Shown in pieces: positions 1-7,893 of a stretch of DNA of 64,000 bases. The stretch is taken from positions 62,001 through 126,000 of the forward strand of contig NZ_BDBU01000022.1 of assembly GCF_001613145.1 (NCBI RefSeq). Direction: 5' to 3'. The notes under the pieces are model-generated. The model had not been told where the DNA came from. It did not search any database and saw only the letters and a list, made by a program, of their open reading frames with translations. How positions within the stretch are numbered: position 1 is the first letter of the stretch; each line of letters opens with the position of its first letter. Both the position numbers and the translations under genes were made by a program. Source of the DNA: Nocardia jejuensis NBRC 103114. GTDB lineage: Bacteria > Actinomycetota > Actinomycetes > Mycobacteriales > Mycobacteriaceae.

Positions 1-691
1 GGCGCTGCCGCTGGTGATCGATCCGGCCGATGCGGGGCACGCGGCGCTGGGAGCGGCGGCGGTGTGCGCGGCGGCGATCACGCTGTATTTCGTGCTCCGC
101 TACCTGGAGGATTCGGGGCTGCGACGGCGGCTGCACAAGGTCTCGGAGGATCGGCAGTACGCGATGGAGCTGCGGGTGAGCCTGGCCCTGCTGTTCGGCC
201 TGGGGGCGCTCGCGACGGCCACCCATGTGTCGATCATGCTGGCGGGCTTCGCCTTCGGGCTCGCGGTGGCGGCGGTCGGGGAACCCCGGCGAGTGGCCAG
301 GCAACTGTTCGCGATCAGCGACGGATTCCTCGCACCGCTGTTCTTCGTCTGGCTGGGCGCACGGCTGAACCTGCGCGAGTTCGGGGAACATCCGTGGCTG
401 ATCGCGCTCGGGCTGACACTCGGGGCGGTGGCGGTGCTGACGCACGCGGCCATGCGGCTCACCGGGCAGCGAATCGTGTTCGGCGTCATGGCTTCCGCGC
501 AGATCGGGGTGCCCGTGGCCGCGGTGACGGTCGGCACGCAACTCGGTGTGCTGAAACCTGGTGAATCCTCGGCCCTGATGCTGGGTGCGCTGATCACCGT
601 CGCCGCCACGGCCTGGGCGGCGCGGCGAGCGGCGCGCAGTCAGTCGGCAGAGGGCAATCGGTCGACGGAGGGCGTGCGGCCCAGCAGCTGA
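1..691 (+). CDS. Cation:proton antiporter, C-terminal part (5' end outside window)
   Basis: The reading frame is open from the first bases of the window, so the N-terminus is missing. The visible 230 residues are hydrophobic and form several membrane helices. The stretch with FAISDGFLAPLFFVWLGARL is typical of the KefB/NhaP-like CPA2 monovalent cation:proton antiporters, which exchange K+ or Na+ for protons across the plasma membrane. The C-terminus ends in a short basic, Ser/Arg-rich tail. The 3' end overlaps the convergent S4-domain gene by 52 bp. The exact ion cannot be told from this fragment. Confidence 0.8.
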   Translation, partial: ALPLVIDPADAGHAALGAAAVCAAAITLYFVLRYLEDSGLRRRLHKVSEDRQYAMELRVSLALLFGLGALATATHVSIMLAGFAFGLAVAAVGEPRRVARQLFAISDGFLAPLFFVWLGARLNLREFGEHPWLIALGLTLGAVAVLTHAAMRLTGQRIVFGVMASAQIGVPVAAVTVGTQLGVLKPGESSALMLGALITVAATAWAARRAARSQSAEGNRSTEGVRPSS

Positions 692-1059
692 TCGGTTTCG
701 CGGCGTTCGCGCTTGGTCGGGCGGCCCGAGCCCCGATCGCGGCGGGGCTGCATCGCGATCAATTGCGGATCGGGCGGCGGCGGACTCTTGTCGATCAGAT
801 ACTGACCGACCACCGCGGCGCCGACCCGTTTGGTGAGCAGCCGCTCGACGATGACGATGCGCTCGAGGCCGTTGACCCTGGTCCGGATCTCGTCACCGGG
901 CTTCAGATTGTGCGCGGGCTTGACCACGACGCCGTTGACCCGCACATGCCCGGCGCGGGCGGCCGCGGCCGCGGCGGATCTGGTCTTGAACAGCCTTACA
1001 GCCCAGGTCCAAGAATCAACTCGGGCTTGGGCTGCATCGCTCTGTGGAGCAGGGGACAC
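640..1059 (-). CDS. hslR: S4-domain RNA-binding protein, Hsp15-like
   Basis: The protein has 139 residues. An S4 RNA-binding fold sits near the N-terminus (DSWTWAVRLFKTRS, then GHVRVNGVVVKPAHNLKPGD), followed by a basic tail rich in Arg and Pro. This order matches Hsp15 (HslR), which in E. coli binds stalled 50S subunits carrying a nascent chain. The GTG start is used because no better start lies before the S4 motif; the 14 residues ahead of it are unusual, so the true start could differ. Its 3' end overlaps the antiporter gene on the other strand. Confidence 0.82.
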   Translation of the reverse strand: MSPAPQSDAAQARVDSWTWAVRLFKTRSAAAAAARAGHVRVNGVVVKPAHNLKPGDEIRTRVNGLERIVIVERLLTKRVGAAVVGQYLIDKSPPPPDPQLIAMQPRRDRGSGRPTKRERRETDQLLGRTPSVDRLPSAD

Positions 1060-1094
1060 GCGCTACACGATAGCGCGCGTCCGTGGGTGGATCG

Positions 1095-1745
1095 CTACGC
1101 GGCGACGCGGCGAGCGGTGACCACCATGTCGGGACGGAGGTTGGTGTACGAGACCGGGGTGCCGGTCTGCACCGCGTTCAGCAGCTTGCCGTCACCGGCG
1201 TACATGCCGACGTGGCCGCCACCGTTGGTGATGACGATGTCGCCGGGCTGCAGGTTCTCGAACGCAACGGGGGCACCGACATTGGACTGCTCGAAGCTGG
1301 TGCGGGGAAGCTCGACGCCGGCCTGCTTGTAGGCCCACTGCACGAGTCCGGAGCAGTCGAAGCTGTAGGGGCCGGAGGCGCCCCAGGAGTACTGCGCGCC
1401 GACCTTGGTCTGCGCGGCCTCGAGGGCGATGTCCGCGGCGGTGTGCTGCTTCTGCGGAGCGAAGATGCCGGGCAGGGAGAACGCGGGATCGACTGCCTGG
1501 GGCGCGATCTGCAGGCCACCCTGGGGATGCTGGAGCACATCCACGGCCTCGTTGAACTGATCGACCTGCGGGGCGAACTGGTCGGGCACATCGAAATTGC
1601 CGATGCCCGGGATTTCAATGGTGGCAGCCTGGGCGGTGATCGCCGGGAACGCGCCGGTAGTCGTTGCTGCCATGGCGCCCATCACGATGGCGCCCTTCAC
1701 GGAACTCGGTAACCGAGATTCCCGCTGCAAACTGTGCTTACCCAC
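1095..1745 (-). CDS. Secreted NlpC/P60 peptidoglycan endopeptidase
   Basis: The product is 216 residues long and begins with a signal peptide ending near AITAQA (about residue 40). A linker of about 65 residues leads to a C-terminal NlpC/P60 domain. The catalytic Cys131 (FDCSGLV) and His178 (GGGHVGMY) are present. Such domains cleave the D-Glu/meso-DAP bond of stem peptides in the wall. The GTG start at 1745 gives the MGKH-type N-terminus common in actinobacterial secreted wall proteins and has GGAGA about 10 nt upstream. The leader contains a cyclic di-AMP riboswitch, which fits the known control of wall hydrolases in this group. Confidence 0.9.
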   Translation of the reverse strand: MGKHSLQRESRLPSSVKGAIVMGAMAATTTGAFPAITAQAATIEIPGIGNFDVPDQFAPQVDQFNEAVDVLQHPQGGLQIAPQAVDPAFSLPGIFAPQKQHTAADIALEAAQTKVGAQYSWGASGPYSFDCSGLVQWAYKQAGVELPRTSFEQSNVGAPVAFENLQPGDIVITNGGGHVGMYAGDGKLLNAVQTGTPVSYTNLRPDMVVTARRVAA

Positions 1746-1770
1746 TGAGCCGCATCTCCGATCTTCCTTG

Positions 1771-1930
1771 CTTCGACCGCCGACCGGGTTAGCTGACGGG
1801 TTCGGGCCAGGAAGTAGGCCCTACCCCAACGGCTTGTGGCCGAAGGAGATTCACCCCAACGAACGTGGGTCCCCGATTCGATGACGAAAGTAGCTCGCCG
1901 TCGATTAGGCGGTAACGTCGCGGGCCGCCT
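1771..1930 (-). promoter_or_regulatory. ydaO-yuaA type cyclic di-AMP riboswitch
   Basis: Read on the minus strand, the leader of the NlpC/P60 gene holds the conserved blocks of the ydaO aptamer in order: GGGGACCCA, TGGGGTGAATC, a variable arm, GGCCCGAACCCGTCAGCTAA and CCGGTCGGCG. These are the actinobacterial form seen upstream of rpf and NlpC/P60 genes. The aptamer ends only about 25 nt before the GTG start, so little room remains for a separate terminator, and control through the ribosome binding site is possible. Outer boundaries are approximate. Confidence 0.88.
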
Positions 1931-2244
1931 CTCCGATGAAGCGACAGACTCCGCTAAGTCACGAGAAGATTACGGCTAGGCGGCTGTGTTGTCCACCCCA
2001 CAGCGCACGCGTGTCGCCATGATGGGAATATCCCCCGGCCGTGAGCTGAAACCTCGCCGGAGACGCGGGATCACGAATCGATAAACCTGTCCGTTCGGAC
2101 CGTTATAAACGCAGCTCGGACGGCATGCCCCGGCTTCGCAACAGTCACGGCCTCGGCTTCGCAACAGATACATCAGACCGGTCGGCACTGCGAGATCGTG
2201 ATCCGGGCCGATGCCACGACTCCTCGAATCCCCCCGCGCCGGAC
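1931..2244. other. Intergenic region with two 14-bp direct repeats
   Basis: No convincing gene is seen. It must carry the promoter for the riboswitch transcript on the minus strand. The 14-mer CGGCTTCGCAACAG occurs twice at 2131-2144 and 2154-2167, 23 bp apart. An inverted repeat GTCCG-TT-CGGAC lies at 2089-2100, next to a relatively AT-rich run (TTATAAAC). Function unknown. Confidence 0.5.
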
Positions 2245-2484
2245 TCACACTCGGCGTTCGAGATCCTCGATCCGGCGGCGCGCTTCGGCGAGCTCGACCT
2301 CGAGTTGACCGAGTGCCATCACGAGCGGGCCGACGGCGAGATCCGCCACCAGTTGCGGATCGTCATAGCCGCGTTCGATGGCCACCAGGATGTTGTCGCG
2401 AATGCGGGCCGCCACGACCGCCCCGTCCGGGACGTTCCAGGACTCGACCACCGCGGCCACCGTGGATACGGCTTCCTCCGACAT
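2245..2484 (-). CDS. Conserved small protein of unknown function
   Basis: The 79-residue product is acidic with a helical C-terminus (LEVELAEARRRIEDLERRV) that could form a coiled coil. The start at 2484 is chosen because AGGAGG lies 5 nt upstream; a longer frame beginning at 2571 lacks such a site. No known domain is recognised. It is divergent from the ATPase gene at 2645, leaving 160 bp for two promoters. Confidence 0.65.
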   Translation of the reverse strand: MSEEAVSTVAAVVESWNVPDGAVVAARIRDNILVAIERGYDDPQLVADLAVGPLVMALGQLEVELAEARRRIEDLERRV

Positions 2485-2644
2485 GAACCCTCCTGCGCTG
2501 GAACGATCCGAACCAGACATAAGGGTAGAGACCCGCTGTGACACATGCGAAAAGATTGCTGTCTCTAGCATCGGAGGTAGATACCCGGATAGATCCGAAT
2601 TCTCGCCTTACCGCGTGCCACTTTTCGCGCTACGGTCTTCCGGC

Positions 2645-3829
2645 ATGGATCCTGTGCGCAATCCGTACGCTCCCGGAGCCGGCCAGCGTCCGCCCGAACT
2701 CGCGGGCCGCGATCGCCAGCTCGACGCCTTCGACATCGTGCTCGAACGCGTCGCGCGCGGACGACCCGAGCGCAGCGTAATGCTCACCGGATTGCGCGGA
2801 GTCGGAAAGACGGTGCTGCTCAACCAGCTTCGCTCGGCCGCGCGCACCCGGGGCTGGGGCACCGGGAAGCTGGAGGCGCGGCCGGATCAGGAGCTGCGGC
2901 GGCCGCTGACCTCGGCCCTGCACATGGCGATCCGCTCCATCGCTGTGGCACACCGCAATCCGGACCAGGTGGACGATTTCCTGGGGATTCTCAAGGCCTT
3001 CGCGCTGCGATCCACGGCCGACAAGAGCATGCGCGAGCGCTGGAACCCGGGCATCGACGTGCCCGCGGTGACCGGCCGCGCGGACTCCGGCGACATCGAG
3101 ATCGATCTGGTCGAGCTGCTGATGGAGGCGGCGCAGGTGGTCCGCGACACCGGAGTCGGCATCGCGATCTTCATCGACGAGTTGCAGGACCTCGGCCCCG
3201 CCGACATCTCCGCGCTGTGCGGGGCATGCCACGAACTGAGCCAGGACACCGCGCCGCTGATCGTGGTGGGCGCGGGGCTGCCGCATCTGCCCGCGGTGCT
3301 GTCGGCGTCCAAGAGCTATTCCGAGCGGCTGTTCTCCTATCACCGGATCGACCGGCTCGATCGCGCCGCCGCGGATCACGCGCTGCTCGCACCCGCCGAG
3401 CGCGAGGAGGTGAAGTACACCGAGGAGGCATTGGCGGCGCTGTACGAAAAGGCCGACGGCTACCCGTATTTCGTGCAGGCATACGGCAAGGCGACCTGGG
3501 ACGCGGCGGCGCAGAGTCCGATCGACGCCGAGGATGTGGCGGTGGCCGCGCCCACCGCCGAGGAGGAACTGGCGGTCGGCTTCTTCGGCTCGCGGTACGA
3601 ACGCGCGACGCCCGCGGAGCGGGAGTACATGCGCGCCATGGCCGATCTGGCCGGAGACGACGGACCGGTCGCCACGGCGTCGGTGGCCAGTCAACTGGGC
3701 CGCAAACCCGCCTCGCTGTCCCCCGCGCGCGACGGGCTGATCAAGAAGGGTCTGATCTACTCGGCCGAGCGCGGCACGATCGGTTTCACGGTGCCGCATT
3801 TCGGCCGATATCTGCGCGGCGTGCAATAG
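2645..3829 (+). CDS. AAA-type ATPase with C-terminal helical domain
   Basis: The 394-residue protein has a Walker A motif (GLRGVGKT, around residue 50) and a Walker B motif (IAIFIDELQD, around residue 180), followed by a sensor-like region and a C-terminal part resembling a winged helix (ASVASQLGRKPASLSPARDG). This layout is that of STAND/ORC1-like ATPases. There are no partner domains such as TIR or nuclease. The ATG at 2645 was chosen; the frame is open further upstream but without codon support. It stands alone, so its target cannot be inferred. Function: ATP-driven switch of unknown role. Confidence 0.8.
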   Translation: MDPVRNPYAPGAGQRPPELAGRDRQLDAFDIVLERVARGRPERSVMLTGLRGVGKTVLLNQLRSAARTRGWGTGKLEARPDQELRRPLTSALHMAIRSIAVAHRNPDQVDDFLGILKAFALRSTADKSMRERWNPGIDVPAVTGRADSGDIEIDLVELLMEAAQVVRDTGVGIAIFIDELQDLGPADISALCGACHELSQDTAPLIVVGAGLPHLPAVLSASKSYSERLFSYHRIDRLDRAAADHALLAPAEREEVKYTEEALAALYEKADGYPYFVQAYGKATWDAAAQSPIDAEDVAVAAPTAEEELAVGFFGSRYERATPAEREYMRAMADLAGDDGPVATASVASQLGRKPASLSPARDGLIKKGLIYSAERGTIGFTVPHFGRYLRGVQ

Positions 3830-3977
3830 CGCCGGGCGAATTTCCGGGTGCTGCTCGACATCTGATACTTCAAGATCATTGCGTGACAAGCGGTTTCGAT
3901 CTTTGCGGACCACTACCGGTGGGTAACAAAGGCTCCTACACTCGTATGTGATTCTCATCACCTTCGAGGAGGACATC

Positions 3978-5933
3978 ATGGCGACTGCCGCCAAAGTCGA
4001 CGCCACAGAAGAGCAAGCTCGGGCACTTGTCGAGGAATCTCGCGAAACCACCTGGGCCAAGCCATCCTTCGCGAAGGAGATGTTTCTCGGCCGCTTCCGG
4101 CTGGACCTCATCCATCCCTTCCCACGCCCGGGGGCGCAGGAGGCCGCGAAGAACGAGGCGTACCTGAAGCGGCTGCGCGCCTTCTGCGAAACCATCGACG
4201 GTGAGCGCATCGAGAGCACCGGGCGCATTCCCGACGAATACGTGCGCGGGCTCGCCGAACTCGGCTGCTTCGGGCTGAAGATTCCCGAGGAGTACGGCGG
4301 CGTCGGGCTCGGCCAGGTCGGGTACAACCGGGCGCTCATGCTGGTCGGCTCCGCACACGCCAGCCTCGGCGTGCTGCTCTCGGCGCATCAGTCCATCGGC
4401 GTTCCCGAACCCCTGAAGCTGGCCGGCACCGCCGAACAGAAGCGAGAGTTCCTGCCGCGCTGCGCGAAAGGCGCGGTGAGCGCGTTCCTGCTCACCGAAC
4501 CGGACGTCGGCTCGGACCCGGCGCGCATGGCCTCCACCGCGGTCCCCACCGCCGACGGCGAAGCCTACGAGCTCAGCGGCGTGAAGCTATGGACCACCAA
4601 CGGCGTGGTCGCCGAACTGCTCGTCGTGATGGCGCGCATTCCCAAGAGCGAGGGCCATCGCGGCGGCATCTCCGCGTTCATCGTGGAGGCCGACAGCCCG
4701 GGAATCACCGTGGAGCGCCGCAATTCGTTCATGGGCCTGCGCGGCATCGAGAACGGCGTCACCCGGATGCACAATGTGCGGGTGCCGAAGCGGAACCTCG
4801 TCGGCCGCGAGGGCGACGGGCTCAAGATCGCGCTCACCACCCTCAACGCCGGGCGGCTGGCGATTCCGGCCATGTGCACCGCGGCGGCGAAGTGGTCGCT
4901 CAAGATCGCCCGGGAATGGTCGGGCACGCGCGTGCAGTGGGGCCGTCCCGTCGGCGAGCACGCCGCCGTCGGTTCGAAGCTGTCCTTCATCGCCGCAACG
5001 ACATTCGCGCTGGAGGCGGTGCTGGACCTGTCCGCCACCATGTGCGACGAGAACCGCAACGACATCCGGATCGAGGCCGCGCTCGCCAAACTGTGGGCGT
5101 CGGAGATGGCCTGCACGATCGCCGACGAGCTGGTGCAGATCCGCGGCGGCCGCGGCTACGAGACCGCCGCCTCACTGGCCGCCCGCGGTGAACGCGCGGT
5201 CGCCGCCGAGCAGATGGTGCGAGATCTGCGGATCAATCGCATCTTCGAGGGTTCCAGCGAGATCATGCGACTACTCATCGCACGCGAGATGGCCGATGCC
5301 CACATGTCGGCCGCGGGCGCGCTGGTGGATCGCAATGCCGAACTCAAGGACAAGGCCAAGGCGGCCGTCGGCGCGAGCGGGTTCTACGCCAAATGGTTCC
5401 CGCAACTGGCCGTCGGGACCGGCACCGTGCCCGCCACCTTCAGCGAATTCGGGCCGCTGGCGCGGCATATGCGGTTCGTCGAGCGGATGTCGCGCAAGCA
5501 GGCCCGCGCGCTCATGTACGGCATGGCGCGCTGGCAGGCGAAGCTCGAGTACAAGCAGGGCTTCCTGGGACGCATCGTCGATATCGGCGCGGAACTGTTC
5601 GCCATGTCCGCGGCCTGCGTGAAGGCCCAATCCCTGCGGGTGGCAGGCGATCCCGACGGCACCGCCGCCGAGGAACTGGCCGAGGTCTTCTGCCGCCAGT
5701 CCCGCCTGCGGATCCAGACGCTGTTCGAATCCCTGTGGGCCAATACCGATGACGCCGACACCGAACTCACCCGCGGCATCCTGGACGGGCGCTACCGCTG
5801 GGTCGAGGCAGGCGCGATCGACCCGAGCGAGGACACCGGGCCCTGGATCTCCGAATGGCAGTTCGGCGCGTCCACCGAGGAGAACCTGATCCGCCCGTTC
5901 CTGCCCTCGACCCGCACCACCGCCACCACCTAG
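3978..5933 (+). CDS. fadE10: Acyl-CoA dehydrogenase, FadE10-like
   Basis: At 651 residues the protein is much longer than the usual 380-residue acyl-CoA dehydrogenases and matches the size and sequence style of mycobacterial FadE10. The N-terminal alpha domain, the LLTEPDVGSD flavin/substrate motif and the C-terminal RIFEGSSEIMR motif are present; the glutamate of IFEGSS (about residue 424) is at the catalytic-base position. About 200 extra residues follow. The family oxidises acyl-CoA with FAD and passes electrons to ETF. The start has GAGGAGG upstream with good spacing. Two strong hairpins follow the stop, so it is probably monocistronic. Confidence 0.88.
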   Translation: MATAAKVDATEEQARALVEESRETTWAKPSFAKEMFLGRFRLDLIHPFPRPGAQEAAKNEAYLKRLRAFCETIDGERIESTGRIPDEYVRGLAELGCFGLKIPEEYGGVGLGQVGYNRALMLVGSAHASLGVLLSAHQSIGVPEPLKLAGTAEQKREFLPRCAKGAVSAFLLTEPDVGSDPARMASTAVPTADGEAYELSGVKLWTTNGVVAELLVVMARIPKSEGHRGGISAFIVEADSPGITVERRNSFMGLRGIENGVTRMHNVRVPKRNLVGREGDGLKIALTTLNAGRLAIPAMCTAAAKWSLKIAREWSGTRVQWGRPVGEHAAVGSKLSFIAATTFALEAVLDLSATMCDENRNDIRIEAALAKLWASEMACTIADELVQIRGGRGYETAASLAARGERAVAAEQMVRDLRINRIFEGSSEIMRLLIAREMADAHMSAAGALVDRNAELKDKAKAAVGASGFYAKWFPQLAVGTGTVPATFSEFGPLARHMRFVERMSRKQARALMYGMARWQAKLEYKQGFLGRIVDIGAELFAMSAACVKAQSLRVAGDPDGTAAEELAEVFCRQSRLRIQTLFESLWANTDDADTELTRGILDGRYRWVEAGAIDPSEDTGPWISEWQFGASTEENLIRPFLPSTRTTATT

Positions 5934-5942
5934 TTCTGTCTA

Positions 5943-5972
5943 CGGCTCTCTATACCCAGGGATAGAGAGCCG
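5943..5972 (+). terminator. Terminator hairpin after fadE10
   Basis: Perfect 11-bp stem (CGGCTCTCTAT with its complement ATAGAGAGCCG) around an 8-nt loop, 10 nt after the fadE10 stop codon. Followed by ATATTTC. Probably an intrinsic terminator. Confidence 0.75.
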
Positions 5973-5984
5973 GATATTTCCCTC

Positions 5985-6022
5985 GACGAGATCCGCTTCG
6001 CGCACGCGGGGCGGATCTCGTC
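5985..6022 (+). terminator. Second terminator hairpin after fadE10
   Basis: Perfect 12-bp stem (GACGAGATCCGC with GCGGATCTCGTC) and 14-nt loop, followed by ATTTCTATG. It sits 13 bp after the first hairpin, forming a tandem terminator. The remaining part to 6262 is AT-rich for this genome (TATTCTATTTACTAGATATAG at 6038-6058) and probably holds the promoter of the next gene. Confidence 0.72.
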
Positions 6023-6262
6023 ATTTCTATGCATATCTATTCTATTTACTAGATATAGCTAGACAAACCGAGACGGCGATCGGGGCATCACTTTTCGCAG
6101 GGGTCCGGCAGCGTGCCGAGAGGGCCGGGGATTCTGCGGACCAGTTGCATAGATCGGCGGCGTCAGTTGCACAACTTGTGCATAACGCCGGGTGTGAGTT
6201 GCTAACGCGGCGGCAATGTCTATCGACAACCGGGCAAGGTGCGGACTCTCCAGGAGGACGTC

Positions 6263-7279
6263 ATGTCCACGCTCCACCGCAACGCGGCCGATCACGACGG
6301 CCACCACTTCACGGTCTCGGCCGACGACGGCGTGCCGATCGCGGTCCACGAGTACGGCGCGCGCGAGGCCGGCATCACCGCGGTCTTCGTCCACGGCCAC
6401 TGCCTGCGCACCGAATCCTGGGCGCTGCTGCGCACCCACCTGGTGCGCTACTGGGGCCAGGACATGCACATGGTGTTCTACGACCATCGCGGCCACGGAG
6501 ATTCGGGCGCGGCCGATCCGGCGACGTACACCATCGATCAACTGGCCCAGGATCTCGACACCGTGCTGCGGACGGTCGCTCCGACCGGACCCGTTCTGCT
6601 GGTCGGTCATTCGATGGGCGCGATGACCGTGCTGGCCTACGCGCGACTGTTCCCGGAGACGATCGGCTCGCGGGTCATCGGCGTCGGACTGCTCGCGGGC
6701 GCGGCCAGCAGCGTCACCAGGGTCGGGCTCGGGCGGCTGCTCAACGGTCCCGCGGTGACCTCGCTGCAGGTCGCGGTGCGCCGCGCGCCCCGGGCCATGC
6801 AGGCCTCGAAGCATCTGAGCCGCCGCATCTTCGAGCCGATCATGCGCGAAGCGACCCTGGGCACCCGGCGGGTGAGCCCGCGCATGCTGGCCATCGCCAC
6901 GGCCATGCTGAACGAGACCTCGCTGCTGACCATGGCCAGCTTCCTGGACTCGCTGATCCGTTTCGACGAGACCACCAGCCTGCATCGGCTGAGCGCGATT
7001 CCGGCGCTGGTGCTGGCCGGCTCGGCGGACATCGTCATCCCGTTCGCCCATTCGGTGGTGCTGGCCTCGCAACTGGACGACGTCGAACTGGTGCGCCTGG
7101 ACGGGGCCGGGCACAGCGTCATCATGGAGCGCGCCGAGGAGGTCGCCGAGTCCATCGCGACCCTGCTCGAGCGGGCCGTCGCGGGCCTGCGATTCCGGGA
7201 ATCCGAGCTCGGGGCGCGGGAGAGCGAACACTTCGGGACCGATCCCGAATGCGGGCCCGAGTACGCCATCGCGGGCTGA
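6263..7279 (+). CDS. Alpha/beta-hydrolase fold protein
   Basis: The 338-residue protein has the fold's hallmarks: oxyanion region FVHGHCLRTESW, DHRGHGDSG, nucleophile elbow GHSMGAM (Ser about residue 122), acid in GSADIVIPF and the catalytic His in GAGHSVIMER. Family members hydrolyse esters, epoxides or lactones; the substrate cannot be predicted. The ATG at 6263 is preceded by AGGAGG and preferred over an in-frame GTG at 6239. The last 30 residues are charged and lie outside the fold. Confidence 0.85.
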   Translation: MSTLHRNAADHDGHHFTVSADDGVPIAVHEYGAREAGITAVFVHGHCLRTESWALLRTHLVRYWGQDMHMVFYDHRGHGDSGAADPATYTIDQLAQDLDTVLRTVAPTGPVLLVGHSMGAMTVLAYARLFPETIGSRVIGVGLLAGAASSVTRVGLGRLLNGPAVTSLQVAVRRAPRAMQASKHLSRRIFEPIMREATLGTRRVSPRMLAIATAMLNETSLLTMASFLDSLIRFDETTSLHRLSAIPALVLAGSADIVIPFAHSVVLASQLDDVELVRLDGAGHSVIMERAEEVAESIATLLERAVAGLRFRESELGARESEHFGTDPECGPEYAIAG

Positions 7280-7370
7280 CGGGGACGCGTGTCCAGGTCG
7301 ACTACCTGTGGTTATGCGTTTCCGACGAGACGGATCGAGGATCGTCACGTACTGTGTTGTAGATCACTGA

Positions 7371-7386
7371 TGTGTGGTCTGTCACA
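7371..7386 (+). promoter_or_regulatory. CRP-like operator
   Basis: TGTGT-N6-TCACA matches the actinobacterial cAMP receptor protein consensus TGTGA-N6-TCACA at 9 of 10 half-site bases. It ends 18 bp before the start codon of the 95-residue protein gene, a position that would suit repression or an autogenous block. Prediction only. Confidence 0.4.
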
Positions 7387-7404
7387 CGGCTCGAGGAGGT
7401 TTCG

Positions 7405-7692
7405 ATGACACGCAGCGAAATTGCGGAACTCCGCTACGCGGTCGGCCAGCTCCGGCAGTGCGTCAGCGCTTTGCGGTCGCAGTACGGCGAGGCTGGATCG
7501 GTCCGCCGGTTGGAGAACGATCTGGAACGACTCGTCATCGACACCGAGGAGTTCGAGCAGACGCCGCCACCCGCCCCGGCGCGGGCAACGCAGGAGACCA
7601 TCTACGTCCCCGACAGCAAGTCGGACGAAGCGGCCTGGATGGGCGCGCAGGACGAGGGCCTCGGCTTCCACTCCCGGCCACGCACCAAGTAG
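7405..7692 (+). CDS. Conserved small protein, helical N-terminus
   Basis: 95 residues. The first 50 residues are predicted helical with regular leucines (ELRYAVGQLRQCVSALRSQY), then a Pro-rich linker (TPPPAPA) and a charged tail ending in SRPRTK. GAGGAGG precedes the ATG. No known domain is recognised. It is followed by a repeat-rich patch and a convergent gene. Confidence 0.65.
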   Translation: MTRSEIAELRYAVGQLRQCVSALRSQYGEAGSVRRLENDLERLVIDTEEFEQTPPPAPARATQETIYVPDSKSDEAAWMGAQDEGLGFHSRPRTK

Positions 7693-7751
7693 TCCACCCA
7701 CCCGGTGGGTCGCGTACCCGTCAGGGCACGGACCAAATAGGGGTTTCCGGA

Positions 7752-7827
7752 TCCCGGCTGTCGCCGGGATGACGACTACCGCGGTCCCGGACGACATGGC
7801 GGTAGGTCATCCCGGTGAGTGCCGGGA
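7752..7827. repeat. Large imperfect inverted repeat with REP-like arms
   Basis: The left arm 7752-7782 and right arm 7799-7827 are imperfect reverse complements about 30 bp long. Each arm carries its own small palindrome of the form TCCCGGC-N5-6-CCGGGATGAC. The pair can fold as a cruciform with a 16-bp centre. It lies between convergent genes, as paired REP-like elements often do. Confidence 0.65.
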
Positions 7828-7893
7828 CTCACTCACGCTCGGTACCACCCGACTCACTCACGCTCGGTGCAGTCCCGCTCGCTCACGCTCGGT
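7827..7893. repeat. Three 25-bp tandem repeat units
   Basis: The core ACTCACTCACGCTCGGT begins at 7827 and 7852, with a third diverged copy at 7877, giving a strict 25-bp period. The last copy runs into the 3' end of the thiolase-like gene and supplies its stop codon region. It directly abuts the REP-like inverted repeat. Confidence 0.7.

Noticed and set aside
2645..3829. AAA-type ATPase as a defence-island gene
   Set aside because: No effector, nuclease or TIR domain and no defence genes alongside; a housekeeping or orphan role is as likely.
2630..4339. Long open frame (569 codons) on the minus strand across the ATPase and fadE10 starts
   Set aside because: It is antisense to two well-supported genes and its protein is Arg/Gly/His-rich low-complexity sequence with no motif, typical of shadow frames in high-GC DNA.
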